A DNA stretch of 18,116 nt from Nitrospiraceae bacterium (GCA_003535475.1 DOHC01000082.1:1-18116), one strand, 5' to 3'; positions 1 through 8,187 are shown, numbered from the stretch's first letter. Program-made: numbers and translations. Notes: generated by a model from the letters alone, not told the origin.

Positions 1-51
1 GCAATGACAACCCGCTCTTCCTGTGCCGTACAGTTTTTCTCCCTTTGCGAA

Positions 52-106
52 TTACGACTTACGATTCACGGGGTTCATCGCCTTACGACTTACGGGTTTT
101 ATCGGC
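52..106. repeat. TTACG-type heptad repeat array
   Basis: Seven-base units of the form TTACGNN/TCACGNN run in succession: TTACGAC, TTACGAT, TCACGGG, then GTTCATCGCC, then TTACGAC, TTACGGG, TTTTATCGGC. There is thus a heptad period inside a larger two-copy repeat, in which the second copy lacks one heptad. It lies just upstream of the secD promoter. The function is unknown. It recalls the short tandem heptad repeats known from cyanobacteria, but this is only a comparison of style. Confidence 0.7.
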
Positions 107-133
107 AGCTATGTGGTTTGTGAGAAATTTCTC

Positions 134-160
134 TTGACAAAATCGTCATATGATTATAAT
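134..160 (+). promoter_or_regulatory. sigma-70-like promoter of secD
   Basis: There is a perfect -35 TTGACA at 134-139 and a perfect -10 TATAAT at 155-160. The spacer is 15 bp, shorter than the usual 17, which may lower its strength. The expected transcript start near 167 gives a leader of about 35 nt before the GTG start of secD at 201. A promoter here suggests secD is not strictly dependent on an upstream yajC operon promoter. Confidence 0.55.
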
Positions 161-200
161 TTGCATATATTTTTGCCAATCCTTAACATGAGGCTGATAA

Positions 201-1793
201 GTGCTTAAATCGTTGAAATTCAGATTTACCCTGGTCCTGATCTTTTTAATCGTATCGGTCATATTCTGTCTGCCGAATGTTATAGAGCCGCAGGGGAAAT
301 TAAAAAAATATCTCCCCTCCGACAAGATACATCTCGGGCTTGATCTGAAGGGTGGTAGACACCTCCTGCTTGAGCTTGACACGGTGAAGCTTATGCAGAA
401 CATGATCGACAGAAAGTTTGGCGCGCTCAAAGACGCCATGATCCGTGACGGGATTCGTTTCATGGCGCTGGACAAGCACGGAAATACGCTCTCAGTATCG
501 GTGAGGGCAGAGCAGAAGGACAAGCTTTATAACCTTATAGGCAGGGACTTTCCCGATCTGAAGGCCGGAGATTCGAAGGCAGAAGGGGATATCCTTCACC
601 TCACATTCCTCCTGCCCGATAAAGAGGTTGCCGGTATTAAGGAAAATGCGGTAAAGCAGGCGCTGGAGACGATACGCAACAGGATAGATCAATTCGGAGT
701 TACAGAGCCGGTCATTGTCCAGCAGGGGGAAAGCCAGATACTCGTGCAACTGCCGGGCATCAAAGACCCCCAGCGGGCCCTGGAACTGATCGGCAGAACT
801 GCCCAGCTTGAATTCAAGCTGGTCGATGAAGACAACATCGCGAGGTCCCAGGCGGGATCCGTTCCGGATGGCAGTGAGGTCCTTACGATGAGGTCGAGGA
901 ACAGGGATACGGGCGTCTATACAACCTCGCAGATCCTCCTTAAGAAGCAGGCGGTGCTCACCGGCGAATTGCTGACCGATGCAAAGGTCAGGATCGGCGG
1001 GGAGTTCAACAACGAACCCTACGTCGCGATAGAATTCGACAGCGAGGGTGCACGGATATTCGATAAGATAACCGCCGAGAGCGTCGGGAAGAGGCTTGCC
1101 ATCATCCTCGATAATACGGTCTATTCTGCGCCTGTTATCAAGGAGAGGATATCGGGCGGCAAGGCATCGATCACAGGCGGTTTCACGATGGAAGAGGCAA
1201 AGGACCTTGCGATAGTCCTGAAGGCAGGAGCGCTTCCAGCGCCTGTCAAGATGCTGCAGAACATCACAGTAGGCCCGTCTCTCGGCACAGACTCTATTGA
1301 GGCAGGGAAGATGGCAGGGATTATCGGAACACTGCTTGTAGTAGTTTTTATGATTGTTTATTACAGGCTTTCAGGCGTTATTGCGGACCTTGCGCTTGCC
1401 CTTAATATTATACTCCTTCTCGGCGCTATGGCATCTTTAAATGCAACGCTTACAATGCCCGGCATTGCCGGAATAATACTGGCAATAGGCATGGCTGTTG
1501 ATTCAAATGTGCTTATGTTTGAAAGGATACGGGATGAACTGCGCGCAGGCAAAACGCCGAGGGCTGCGGTTGATTCGGGATATAACAAGGCATTCTGGAC
1601 AATCTTTGACTCTCATGTTACAACCCTCATAACAGCGGCTGTGCTTTTTCAGTTCGGCACAGGACCGATAAAGGGTTTCGCGGTGACACTGAGCCTTGGC
1701 GTTGCAATAAATCTTTTTACAGCGCTTGTAGGAACAAAGTCAGTCTTTGACCTCATTCTGAGCAGGCGGGATGTCAGAAAGTTGAGCATATAG
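201..1793 (+). CDS. secD: Protein translocase subunit SecD
   Basis: SecD is an inner-membrane subunit of the SecDF complex. The complex uses the proton motive force to complete export of proteins emerging from SecYEG. The 530-aa protein has an N-terminal membrane segment (about residues 8-26), the conserved LGLDLKGG motif at 45-52, a large periplasmic region, and a C-terminal block of hydrophobic helices from about residue 370. That block contains the GMAVDSNVLMFERIR-type signature near 430-445 (D434). The start is GTG at 201. Length is typical for SecD. The stop codon overlaps the Shine-Dalgarno AGGAGG of secF, so the two genes form an operon. Oddity: roughly the first 1.1 kb is clearly richer in GC (about 57-63% in sampled 60-base lines) than the last 470 bp (35-47%), and the change is near 1320. 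The identification is secure; the cause of the compositional step is not known. Confidence 0.96.
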   Translation: MLKSLKFRFTLVLIFLIVSVIFCLPNVIEPQGKLKKYLPSDKIHLGLDLKGGRHLLLELDTVKLMQNMIDRKFGALKDAMIRDGIRFMALDKHGNTLSVSVRAEQKDKLYNLIGRDFPDLKAGDSKAEGDILHLTFLLPDKEVAGIKENAVKQALETIRNRIDQFGVTEPVIVQQGESQILVQLPGIKDPQRALELIGRTAQLEFKLVDEDNIARSQAGSVPDGSEVLTMRSRNRDTGVYTTSQILLKKQAVLTGELLTDAKVRIGGEFNNEPYVAIEFDSEGARIFDKITAESVGKRLAIILDNTVYSAPVIKERISGGKASITGGFTMEEAKDLAIVLKAGALPAPVKMLQNITVGPSLGTDSIEAGKMAGIIGTLLVVVFMIVYYRLSGVIADLALALNIILLLGAMASLNATLTMPGIAGIILAIGMAVDSNVLMFERIRDELRAGKTPRAAVDSGYNKAFWTIFDSHVTTLITAAVLFQFGTGPIKGFAVTLSLGVAINLFTALVGTKSVFDLILSRRDVRKLSI

Positions 1794-1801
1794 GAGGACA
1801 G

Positions 1802-2713
1802 ATGCTGGAGCTGATTAAAAATACAAAAATAGATTTCATGGGGAAAAAGAAAATTGCATTTATATTTTCAGGGATTATTTCAATTATTGGCATAATCGCC
1901 ATAATCCAGATTGCAACCGGAAAGGCAAACCTCGGAATTGACTTTGCGGGCGGAACCTCAATACAGCTTAAATTTGAAAAGCCGGTTGTGCTCCATGATG
2001 TGAGAAAGGCGCTCGAAGACGGAGGACTTAAGGATTTTGATCTTCAGGACCTGCCTACCGTAAACAAGATTCTCATAAGGGTGAAAAAGACAGAGCAGAA
2101 GCTTGGGCAGACGTCAAGCGAGGTAACAGAAATTCTTACCCAAAAGTTTTCCGGCAATAAGTATGTTGTTGATTCCACGACTGAGATAGGGCCTAAAGTG
2201 GGCGGCAAACTCAGGGCAGATGCAGCCAAGGCAATAGGAGTTGCAGTTTTAGGGATACTCGCATATGTCGCATTCAGGTTTAAATTCAACTTTGGAGTGG
2301 GCGCGACAATAGCGACATTCCATGATGTGCTTGCAGTCCTTGGCGTGTTCTACCTTATGGGGCACGAGATAAACCTAATTCTCGTGACAGCCCTGCTCAC
2401 GATTGCAGGGTATTCGCTTACAGATACGGTTGTTGTTTTTGACAGGATACGGGAAAACATGAAAGTGAGGCACAAAGAACCGCTTGAGAGCATAATGAAT
2501 GCAAGCATCAATGAGGTTCTCTCAAGGACGATCATAACTTCTCTTACAGTGCTTTTGACATCAGCTGCACTTTTCTTTTTCGGCGGCGAGGTTATACATG
2601 ACTTTGCGCTTGCGATGATAATGGGAGTTGTCATCGGCACGTATTCTTCAATATTCATTGCAAGCCCCATAGTATTGCTATGGGGAAGGAAGAAGGCGTT
2701 TGCAAAGAAATAG
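1802..2713 (+). CDS. secF: Protein translocase subunit SecF
   Basis: SecF is the partner of SecD in the proton-driven SecDF complex of the inner membrane. The 303-aa protein shows a first membrane segment at about residues 18-38, the conserved LGIDFAGGTS motif at 44-53, a periplasmic region to about residue 135, and then further membrane helices. These include the signature DTVVVFDRIRENM at 208-220. Length is normal for SecF. The start is ATG at 1802, seven bases after AGGAGG and eight bases after the secD stop, so translation of the two is probably linked. In related genomes recJ or another housekeeping gene often follows. Here the next genes are foreign-looking restriction and toxin genes. 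Confidence 0.96.
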   Translation: MLELIKNTKIDFMGKKKIAFIFSGIISIIGIIAIIQIATGKANLGIDFAGGTSIQLKFEKPVVLHDVRKALEDGGLKDFDLQDLPTVNKILIRVKKTEQKLGQTSSEVTEILTQKFSGNKYVVDSTTEIGPKVGGKLRADAAKAIGVAVLGILAYVAFRFKFNFGVGATIATFHDVLAVLGVFYLMGHEINLILVTALLTIAGYSLTDTVVVFDRIRENMKVRHKEPLESIMNASINEVLSRTIITSLTVLLTSAALFFFGGEVIHDFALAMIMGVVIGTYSSIFIASPIVLLWGRKKAFAKK

Positions 2714-2745
2714 CGGCAGGTTTTAAGTCACATAATCAAGATGTC

Positions 2746-2766
2746 ATGCTGAATTTATTTCAGCAT
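2746..2766. repeat. Hairpin repeat downstream of secF
   Basis: A perfect inverted repeat, ATGCTGAA at 2746-2753 and TTCAGCAT at 2759-2766, encloses a 5-base loop TTTAT. A further CATGCTGAA half-copy lies at 2788-2796. No T-run follows, so it is a poor intrinsic terminator. It looks like an intergenic REP-type palindrome and may protect the 3' end of the secDF transcript. Confidence 0.5.
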
Positions 2767-2789
2767 CCCGCCTTCACCTTTGTTCTCAT

Positions 2790-2820
2790 GCTGAAAAATT
2801 ACGCCAATTTAGTATAAAAT
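2790..2820 (+). promoter_or_regulatory. Possible promoter of the restriction-modification gene
   Basis: TATAAA at 2813-2818, inside TATAAAAT, could be a -10 box. Only a weak -35 (GCTGAA, 2790-2795) lies 17 bp upstream. It stands 12 bases before the ATG at 2832, which would leave a very short leader. No good Shine-Dalgarno sequence is seen before that ATG. Confidence 0.3.
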
Positions 2821-2831
2821 GAGTCTTAGTA

Positions 2832-5800
2832 ATGGCTAAAAAACAGCAGACAACTTTATTGAAAAACCTCTGGATAAACTCAGGCATCTTTTCAAGTCAT
2901 TATCTCTCAGAGCGCTTGCCGCAAGCAGGGCCAAAAATCTGGCCTTCTGATGAAGAAGTACTCTCTGCATATAAAGCGTTTCAAGAATTATATAACAAGA
3001 ATATAGTCGGATTGAGAAAAGGGAATGAAGCCAACACCGAAAGAAGGTTTATTGATAAGATTTTTAACAAGTTAGGGTTTGGTTATCTTAATCAGGATAA
3101 AATCCCTGAAGCAGAGCGCAGACAAGTGCCGGATTATTTTCTCTATTACACTCCTGAAGAAGCCGACAAGGCATTTGAACTGTCTCCACACAAGAAATAC
3201 AAGCTTGCGATTTCAATTGCAGAATCAAAACGCTGGGATCATAATTTAGACCAGCCGTCTTCCGGTAAAGGCAAAGCTACTAAAGGCAGGTATCCGCACC
3301 AACAGATAAGAGATTATCTGAATGAGTCCGAACACATAAGATGGGGAATTCTTACCAATGGCAAGGAGTGGCGGCTTTATTTCAAAGAAGGACGTTCAAG
3401 TAAATTCTTTGAGATAGATATTGAGGCATGCCTTGAAGACCTTCAGAAGTTCAAGTATTTTTATATTCTATTTAGGCCTGCTGCCTTCATAGCGGACAGC
3501 GCCGGCAGATGCCTTCTCGACAGCATTTATGATGAATCACTGAGATTTCAGGAAGATATAGAAAGAAACCTTAGAGAGAAGGTCTTTAAATGCGTTGAAT
3601 GGCTTGGGCATGGATTCCTGTCCAGAGAAGAAAATCGCCTTTCAAAAAAAGACCTTGACTCGATATACCATCACAGCCTTATTCTTTTATACAGAATACT
3701 TTTTGTTCTTAATGCAGAGGCAAGAGACCTTCTTTCCACAAATCCACAAACAAAATACTACAAACATTATGGCATCCAGAGGATAAAGGATAAGGTAACG
3801 CATGAAAAGGGCGAATTTATAAGCAACAAAACAGTTCTGTATGATGACCTCTTAGCTCTTTTTCATCTTATAAACGGCAGTGATGAAAAGCTCAATAAAG
3901 ATATGGGCATCCCGAGATATAACGGCGGCCTCTTTGATCCTGAGAGGTATAAGTTCCTTGAAGAAAACAAGGCAGGTGACGATATACTCTCAGAGGTGAT
4001 TTATGAGCTCTCTTACCGCACTGACAAAACAGGGGAAACCCATAGCATCGATTACAAAGGACTTGGGGAAAGACATCTTGGAACCGTTTATGAAGGGTTG
4101 CTTGAACACAAGTTTAGTTTCGATAACGGCAAAGTAGCTTTAAAAAACGATAAAGGTGAAAGGAAAGCTACAGGCGCATATTACACACCTGATTACATCG
4201 TTAAGTATATTGGTGAAAATACATTAACGCCGATTCTCAAAGAAATAGATGAAAAGGTTAAGAAAGAATATAAAGGCATTAAAGATGACTCTTTTGCAAA
4301 AGAAGTTCTTAAGCTCAACATCTGTGACCCTGCTATGGGTTCAGGCCATTTCCTTGTTGAGGCTGTTCAATACCTTGCTGATGAAATCGCATACAATCCT
4401 ACAACTCAATTAAAAACGCCAAAAGAAGAAACAGAAGATGAAATCAATTACTGGAAGCGTAAGGTGGTTGAGTCCTGCATTTACGGTGTTGATATAAAAG
4501 AACTTGCTGTTGAGCTTGCAAAACTCTCTTTGTGGCTTAAGACTGTTGATAAAAGCCAGCCGCTCAATTTTTTAGACCATCACCTGAGGTGCGGCAACTC
4601 GCTTATCGGCGCAAGAATTAACGATTTAAGCTATCTGCCGCTGTCAAAAGGAAAACAGAAGAAGCCAGAGGAGCAGGATAGTCAACTTGTGATGTTTGAT
4701 AAATCTCGTTTTAAAGATGATATTACAACAGCAATCAAAGGCTTCCATGCAATAGAAGAAATGCCGAGCGAGAAACTTTCGGACATAAAGAAAAAAGAAA
4801 AGACCTTTAACACATTGAAAGAAGAACTCGTCCGATACAGAGAAATTGCAAACCTATGGACAAGTTTATTCTTTGGAAATAATCTTGAAGAAAAAGAACA
4901 GGTATTTGAAGACCTCTTGAAAGACCAGTTTAAATATCAGACTGATATGTTTGGTTCAGATGCCGAGGTTACTGTAAAAAAGAAATCAAAGGCAGGTATA
5001 TCAAATCAGATTTATAGTTTCGTAGTCAGTTCATTGCAAAGCCCTGATAAAAAGATACCGCTATCCTCATTAAGTTCTCTGCTTGAGCAGTCTGAATCCA
5101 TCGCTAAAGACAAAAATTTCTTCCACTGGGAACTTGAGTTCCCTGAGGTATTCTTTAATGCAGACGGAAGCACAAAAGAAAATTCCGGATTTGATTGTGT
5201 GATTGGAAATCCGCCGTATGTAAATGTCGAAGGAATACCCTCTGATGAAAGAGATTTCTTAATGCAAGCAGGCATTTATACGACACCAATAAAGAGGATG
5301 GATATTTTTATTCCTTTTCATGAACTCAGCATTAAACTTTTAAGATATAATGGTCACCACTCTTTCATTGTGCCTTTTCCGCTCTTGACACAGGATTATG
5401 GACAACAGTTAAGGCTATTCTTTCTTAAAAATACAATAATTAAAAGCATAGCTGACCTATCAAGATATAAGATTTTTCCTGATGCTGTTGTCAGAAATAT
5501 CATTCCAGTCTTTGAAAAGAAAATTACAGAGTCGGATTATGCAATTAATGTTATTACCCAAAATGAAGACCCAAATAAAATTCAGGCAGTAAGAGGCACG
5601 GTTAAATCAGTTGATGCAAGCCAGTTCAGAGATACATACGAAAATATGTTTAGAATCGACCTCACCCCCGAACTTCATAGCATCCAGAAGAAAATCGATA
5701 GCAAAACAATAAAATTTGGAAAGATTTTTGCAGCGTCATGGGGCGCAAGGGGCGTTCCAGTAGAAAAGTTTCATTTGGACAGCCCAATAAACAAACACTG

Positions 5801-6752
5801 TAAAAAAATGGTGAAGGGAGGAAATGTCGAGCGTTATGGTCTTGCATATTCTGAGAAATGGTTACTTTATGATGTAAAAAAATTATACCGCCCTTCTATG
5901 CCTGATTTTTTTGAAAATGACAAGGTTATATTTCAAAAAGTGACAGGAGAACACGGACTCATTGGTGTATTCGATAACCAAAAATATTATACCGATGACT
6001 CATTAATATGTTGTATTCCAAAGTACCGTTTTGAAGGTTATGATGAAAACAAACTGCATAAGCATAAAATATACACCACAAAAGATGAAATAGATAGTTC
6101 AAAAAACTATAACATTTTATACGTACTTGCCGTAATGAATTCCCAAGCAAATGGATTTTATTTCTCAAAATTTGTAGGATATGCCCTCAATGTTTATCCT
6201 GAGAACATAGAATATCTGCCAATCCCCCGCATCTCCTTCACCACTCCTGAAAAAGAGCGGAAAGAATTTTTCAAAGAGGCTGTTACGCTGTATAAGAGGT
6301 CAAAATATGAAGACGTTTTAAAATGGGCTGATTATGAATTAGCATTAGGCAGGACTGATACCTCTCATGACTTTCTTGCCTTTCTTGCAGAACAGATGAT
6401 TGAATTGAATAAAATTAAGAATGAAGAGATTAAGGGCTTTCTGGAATGGCTTGAACGTGAGATCAGAGCAGAGGTTGATACTTTAACGAACAAAACTGCA
6501 ATCAAGGAATATCATGACCATAGCTTTGAGCATCTCCTTGACGTCCTCAAAAAGAATAAAAACAACCTTACCATTGACCCTTCAAGCCGAAAGATTCAGG
6601 AACTGCTCGAAAAACATTTTACAAAAAGCATGACGGTTCTTGAACCGTTAAAAGAAAAAATCAAGGTTACCGATAATCTAATAGACCAGATTGTTTATAA
6701 GTTATATGGCTTGACGGATGAGGAGATTGAGATTGTGGAAAGGAGAAAATAA
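2832..6752 (+). CDS. Type IIG-like fused restriction endonuclease / N6-adenine DNA methyltransferase
   Basis: This 1306-aa protein probably combines cutting, methylating and target recognition in one chain, as in Eco57I-like type IIG enzymes. The N-terminal part has a PD-(D/E)xK-like nuclease pattern: PDYF with D101, then AESKRW with E131 and K133. A WGILTNGKEWRLYF stretch (171-184) is typical of restriction-enzyme N-terminal domains. The methylase part has the cofactor-binding motif I DPAMGSGHF at 499-507 and the amino-methylase catalytic motif NPPY at 793-796, in the order expected for a gamma-type N6-adenine methylase. A TaqI-like target-recognition region follows, ending near LPIPRIS, then a helical tail ending IEIVERRK. 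GC content is far lower than in recJ or rel (one sampled line about 32%), which suggests acquisition. A BREX PglX-type methylase is an alternative, but the nuclease-like N-terminus and the lack of other BREX genes argue against it. Confidence 0.85.
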   Translation: MAKKQQTTLLKNLWINSGIFSSHYLSERLPQAGPKIWPSDEEVLSAYKAFQELYNKNIVGLRKGNEANTERRFIDKIFNKLGFGYLNQDKIPEAERRQVPDYFLYYTPEEADKAFELSPHKKYKLAISIAESKRWDHNLDQPSSGKGKATKGRYPHQQIRDYLNESEHIRWGILTNGKEWRLYFKEGRSSKFFEIDIEACLEDLQKFKYFYILFRPAAFIADSAGRCLLDSIYDESLRFQEDIERNLREKVFKCVEWLGHGFLSREENRLSKKDLDSIYHHSLILLYRILFVLNAEARDLLSTNPQTKYYKHYGIQRIKDKVTHEKGEFISNKTVLYDDLLALFHLINGSDEKLNKDMGIPRYNGGLFDPERYKFLEENKAGDDILSEVIYELSYRTDKTGETHSIDYKGLGERHLGTVYEGLLEHKFSFDNGKVALKNDKGERKATGAYYTPDYIVKYIGENTLTPILKEIDEKVKKEYKGIKDDSFAKEVLKLNICDPAMGSGHFLVEAVQYLADEIAYNPTTQLKTPKEETEDEINYWKRKVVESCIYGVDIKELAVELAKLSLWLKTVDKSQPLNFLDHHLRCGNSLIGARINDLSYLPLSKGKQKKPEEQDSQLVMFDKSRFKDDITTAIKGFHAIEEMPSEKLSDIKKKEKTFNTLKEELVRYREIANLWTSLFFGNNLEEKEQVFEDLLKDQFKYQTDMFGSDAEVTVKKKSKAGISNQIYSFVVSSLQSPDKKIPLSSLSSLLEQSESIAKDKNFFHWELEFPEVFFNADGSTKENSGFDCVIGNPPYVNVEGIPSDERDFLMQAGIYTTPIKRMDIFIPFHELSIKLLRYNGHHSFIVPFPLLTQDYGQQLRLFFLKNTIIKSIADLSRYKIFPDAVVRNIIPVFEKKITESDYAINVITQNEDPNKIQAVRGTVKSVDASQFRDTYENMFRIDLTPELHSIQKKIDSKTIKFGKIFAASWGARGVPVEKFHLDSPINKHCKKMVKGGNVERYGLAYSEKWLLYDVKKLYRPSMPDFFENDKVIFQKVTGEHGLIGVFDNQKYYTDDSLICCIPKYRFEGYDENKLHKHKIYTTKDEIDSSKNYNILYVLAVMNSQANGFYFSKFVGYALNVYPENIEYLPIPRISFTTPEKERKEFFKEAVTLYKRSKYEDVLKWADYELALGRTDTSHDFLAFLAEQMIELNKIKNEEIKGFLEWLEREIRAEVDTLTNKTAIKEYHDHSFEHLLDVLKKNKNNLTIDPSSRKIQELLEKHFTKSMTVLEPLKEKIKVTDNLIDQIVYKLYGLTDEEIEIVERRK

Positions 6753-7424
6753 TTGGAAACTATTATCGTTGGAATATTTAGTGCAATAACAACTTTTTTC
6801 TATATGAAGTGGCAGATCAAAAAGACCCATGAAAGTAATTTAGAAGCACAGAAAACTCTTTTTAAGCAGGAGATTGAATATAAGGCATATTGTGCAATTC
6901 AAGAAGCGCTATATAAATACTGGTTAGAATTGAGCAAATTTGACAGTTACTTGAGGATGTTGCAAACTCAAGTGTCCTTATTGCACCAAAATATAACACT
7001 AAGAAAAGATTGGGCAGATATTCCACGAGAGTTAAGGGAGATTCATAACCTGCAGAATGATAAAAAAATGGACTTCCTTATAGTCTACGATAGCAATGAA
7101 ATTATACTTCTTGATTTTAAGCAGATTAGAGATGAAATCGTAAGGGAGACTAACTTATTGTCTGAGATCTTTGAAAATTTTTATAAAACTTATCTTGATA
7201 AAACAGGGATAGAAGGAACTCCAATAAAAGAAGGTATTCCTGAAATAGAAAAGGGTATAAAACAAATTACTGAAAAGATATTAGATATCATTTGTTATCT
7301 GTCAATGGATTTTAGGGTGGAACTGCAAAACAAAATATTGGGCTCAATTTTGGAAAAACGTCTTCCCAAAAGACAACCTGGCGATAAATCTGCAAAGGTT
7401 TTATCTTTAGAGAAAGAAAAATAA
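6753..7424 (+). CDS. Hypothetical membrane-anchored protein coupled to the restriction-modification gene
   Basis: I do not recognise this 223-aa protein. Its first 20 residues include a hydrophobic stretch (TIIVGIFSAITTFFYM), probably one N-terminal membrane anchor. The rest is charged and mostly helical, with a likely coiled-coil stretch around residues 22-45 and a lysine-rich C-terminus. The start is TTG at 6753, directly after the stop codon of the methylase gene (6750-6752). An AAGGAG Shine-Dalgarno at 6740-6745 lies inside the methylase coding end. This tight joining means co-translation with the restriction-modification enzyme and suggests a linked role, perhaps as an accessory or membrane-located effector. 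That role is inference. The AT-rich composition matches the methylase gene. Confidence 0.7.
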   Translation: METIIVGIFSAITTFFYMKWQIKKTHESNLEAQKTLFKQEIEYKAYCAIQEALYKYWLELSKFDSYLRMLQTQVSLLHQNITLRKDWADIPRELREIHNLQNDKKMDFLIVYDSNEIILLDFKQIRDEIVRETNLLSEIFENFYKTYLDKTGIEGTPIKEGIPEIEKGIKQITEKILDIICYLSMDFRVELQNKILGSILEKRLPKRQPGDKSAKVLSLEKEK

Positions 7425-7429
7425 AACAC

Positions 7430-7496
7430 ATGCCCATTATCCCTCGCGCAGAGGGCGGGAGATTGCAATTGTGGAAGGGAAAAGGCTGAATAAAGT
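7430..7496. repeat. Diverged direct repeat, left copy, methylase-tail relic
   Basis: This stretch can be aligned with 8075-8129. Both hold CATTATC, then CAGAGGGCGGGA versus CAGAAGGTGGGC, then a copy of ATTGTGGAAGGGAAA versus ATTGTAGAGGGAAAG. Read in frame from 7459 it encodes EIAIVEGKRLNKV, like the C-terminal tail of the upstream methylase (EIEIVERRK) and of related enzymes. It looks like a leftover gene end. The two copies flank the MazE/MazF-like pair. Confidence 0.5.
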
Positions 7497-7503
7497 CTTT
7501 CTA

Positions 7504-7527
7504 TGGTAAAATAGCATTAAAAGGAGG
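7504..7527 (+). promoter_or_regulatory. Extended -10 promoter and Shine-Dalgarno of the toxin-antitoxin operon
   Basis: TGGTAAAAT at 7504-7512 fits an extended -10 box; no clear -35 is present. A strong AAGGAGG at 7521-7527 stands six bases before the ATG at 7534 and fixes that start. The ATG at 7529 meets a stop two codons later. Confidence 0.45.
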
Positions 7528-7533
7528 CATGTT

Positions 7534-7731
7534 ATGAATGCATTAAAATATCATTCCATAGTTCAGGAAAACGGCACGATTAAATTGCCTGTTATCCCTC
7601 TGCCGAAAGGTTCAAGGATTGAAGTGATAATTTTGCCGGAAGAAGAATCTCTTGAAATGATGCAGGCAGCGGAAAGCAGTCTTAAATTCTGGGATAACCC
7701 GATAGACGATGCAATCTGGAATAATGCTTAA
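7534..7731 (+). CDS. MazE-like antitoxin
   Basis: This 65-aa protein is the likely antitoxin of the MazF-type toxin that follows. Residues 5-35 (from YHSIVQENGTIKL through KGSRIEVIIL) resemble the short beta-rich DNA-binding or dimerisation domain of AF2212/AbrB-like antitoxins. The acidic, tryptophan-containing tail (SLKFWDNPIDDAIWNN) is the kind of flexible segment that wraps around and blocks a MazF dimer. It has a strong ribosome-binding site and its last codons overlap the toxin start by 8 bp, giving ordered translation with antitoxin first. Such pairs normally repress their own promoter. The family assignment rests on pattern and context. Confidence 0.7.
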   Translation: MNALKYHSIVQENGTIKLPVIPLPKGSRIEVIILPEEESLEMMQAAESSLKFWDNPIDDAIWNNA

Positions 7732-8059
7732 ACAGCGCGATATTATTCTTATCCCCATACCTTTTACAGATTTAACTTCACAGAAAAAGCGCCCTGCCAT
7801 TATAATCTCCAATGATAATTACAATGAAACTCATGAAGACATTGTGGTTGTTGCCCTCACCTCGAATGTTGAATCTCGTGACTTTACCATTATGCTGACA
7901 AACGATGACATGGAAGAAGGCACTTTAAAAGTTACGAGTATGATAAGGGCTGATAAAATTTACACTTTGAATAAATCAATTGCCCTTAAAACATTTGGCA
8001 GGGTAAACCATGACATTCTTTCCAAAATAAAAGACTCTTTTCTTAAGCTCATTGCATAA
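7724..8059 (+). CDS. PemK/MazF-family endoribonuclease toxin
   Basis: MazF-type toxins cut mRNA at short sequence motifs and arrest growth when the antitoxin is lost. This 111-aa protein begins LKQRDIILIPIPFTD, the usual first strand and loop of the family. It continues with the conserved core KKRPAIIISND at about 22-32, VVALTSN at about 44-50, and a SMIRADKIYTL segment near 75-85. I chose the ATG at 7724, which overlaps the antitoxin stop as ATGCTTAA. An in-frame ATG at 7709 would add five residues that do not fit the family. Length is normal, and no damage to the core motifs is seen. The pair lies between two diverged repeats, consistent with insertion as a unit. Confidence 0.85.
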   Translation: MLKQRDIILIPIPFTDLTSQKKRPAIIISNDNYNETHEDIVVVALTSNVESRDFTIMLTNDDMEEGTLKVTSMIRADKIYTLNKSIALKTFGRVNHDILSKIKDSFLKLIA

Positions 8060-8074
8060 CGAAAAGCGGAACAG

Positions 8075-8129
8075 GCACATTATCTTAAGGACAGAAGGTG
8101 GGCGATTGTAGAGGGAAAGGGAATAAAAT
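8075..8129. repeat. Diverged direct repeat, right copy, methylase-tail relic
   Basis: This is the counterpart of the repeat at 7430-7496. In frame from 8102 it encodes AIVEGKGIK followed by a stop, again like a methylase C-terminal tail. With its partner it brackets the toxin-antitoxin genes about 580 bp apart. Confidence 0.5.
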
Positions 8130-8138
8130 GAGATACCC

Positions 8139-8187
8139 CTTGACATATTAATACCGGAGAAGATTGAAATTATAGAGGAAAGAAATT
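8139..8187 (+). pseudogene. Possible third methylase-tail remnant before recJ
   Basis: The frame starting at 8139 reads LDILIPEKIEIIEERNYA and stops at 8193-8195, just inside recJ. The KIEIIEE part resembles the EIEIVE ending of the gene at 2832-6752. It may be a remnant of another gene end, or chance. The AGAGGAAAG within it (8174-8182) serves as the recJ Shine-Dalgarno. Confidence 0.25.

Noticed and set aside
23..208. 61-codon open frame upstream of secD
   Set aside because: It is made of TTACG heptads and crosses the secD promoter. No family pattern is seen in it, and it ends inside the start of secD.
2832..6752. BREX PglX methylase
   Set aside because: The PDYF...ESK nuclease-like N-terminus and the absence of any other BREX gene nearby favour a stand-alone type IIG-like enzyme.
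8140..8168. TTGACA before recJ as a promoter
   Set aside because: A perfect -35 is present at 8140-8145, but no acceptable -10 lies 16-18 bp downstream.
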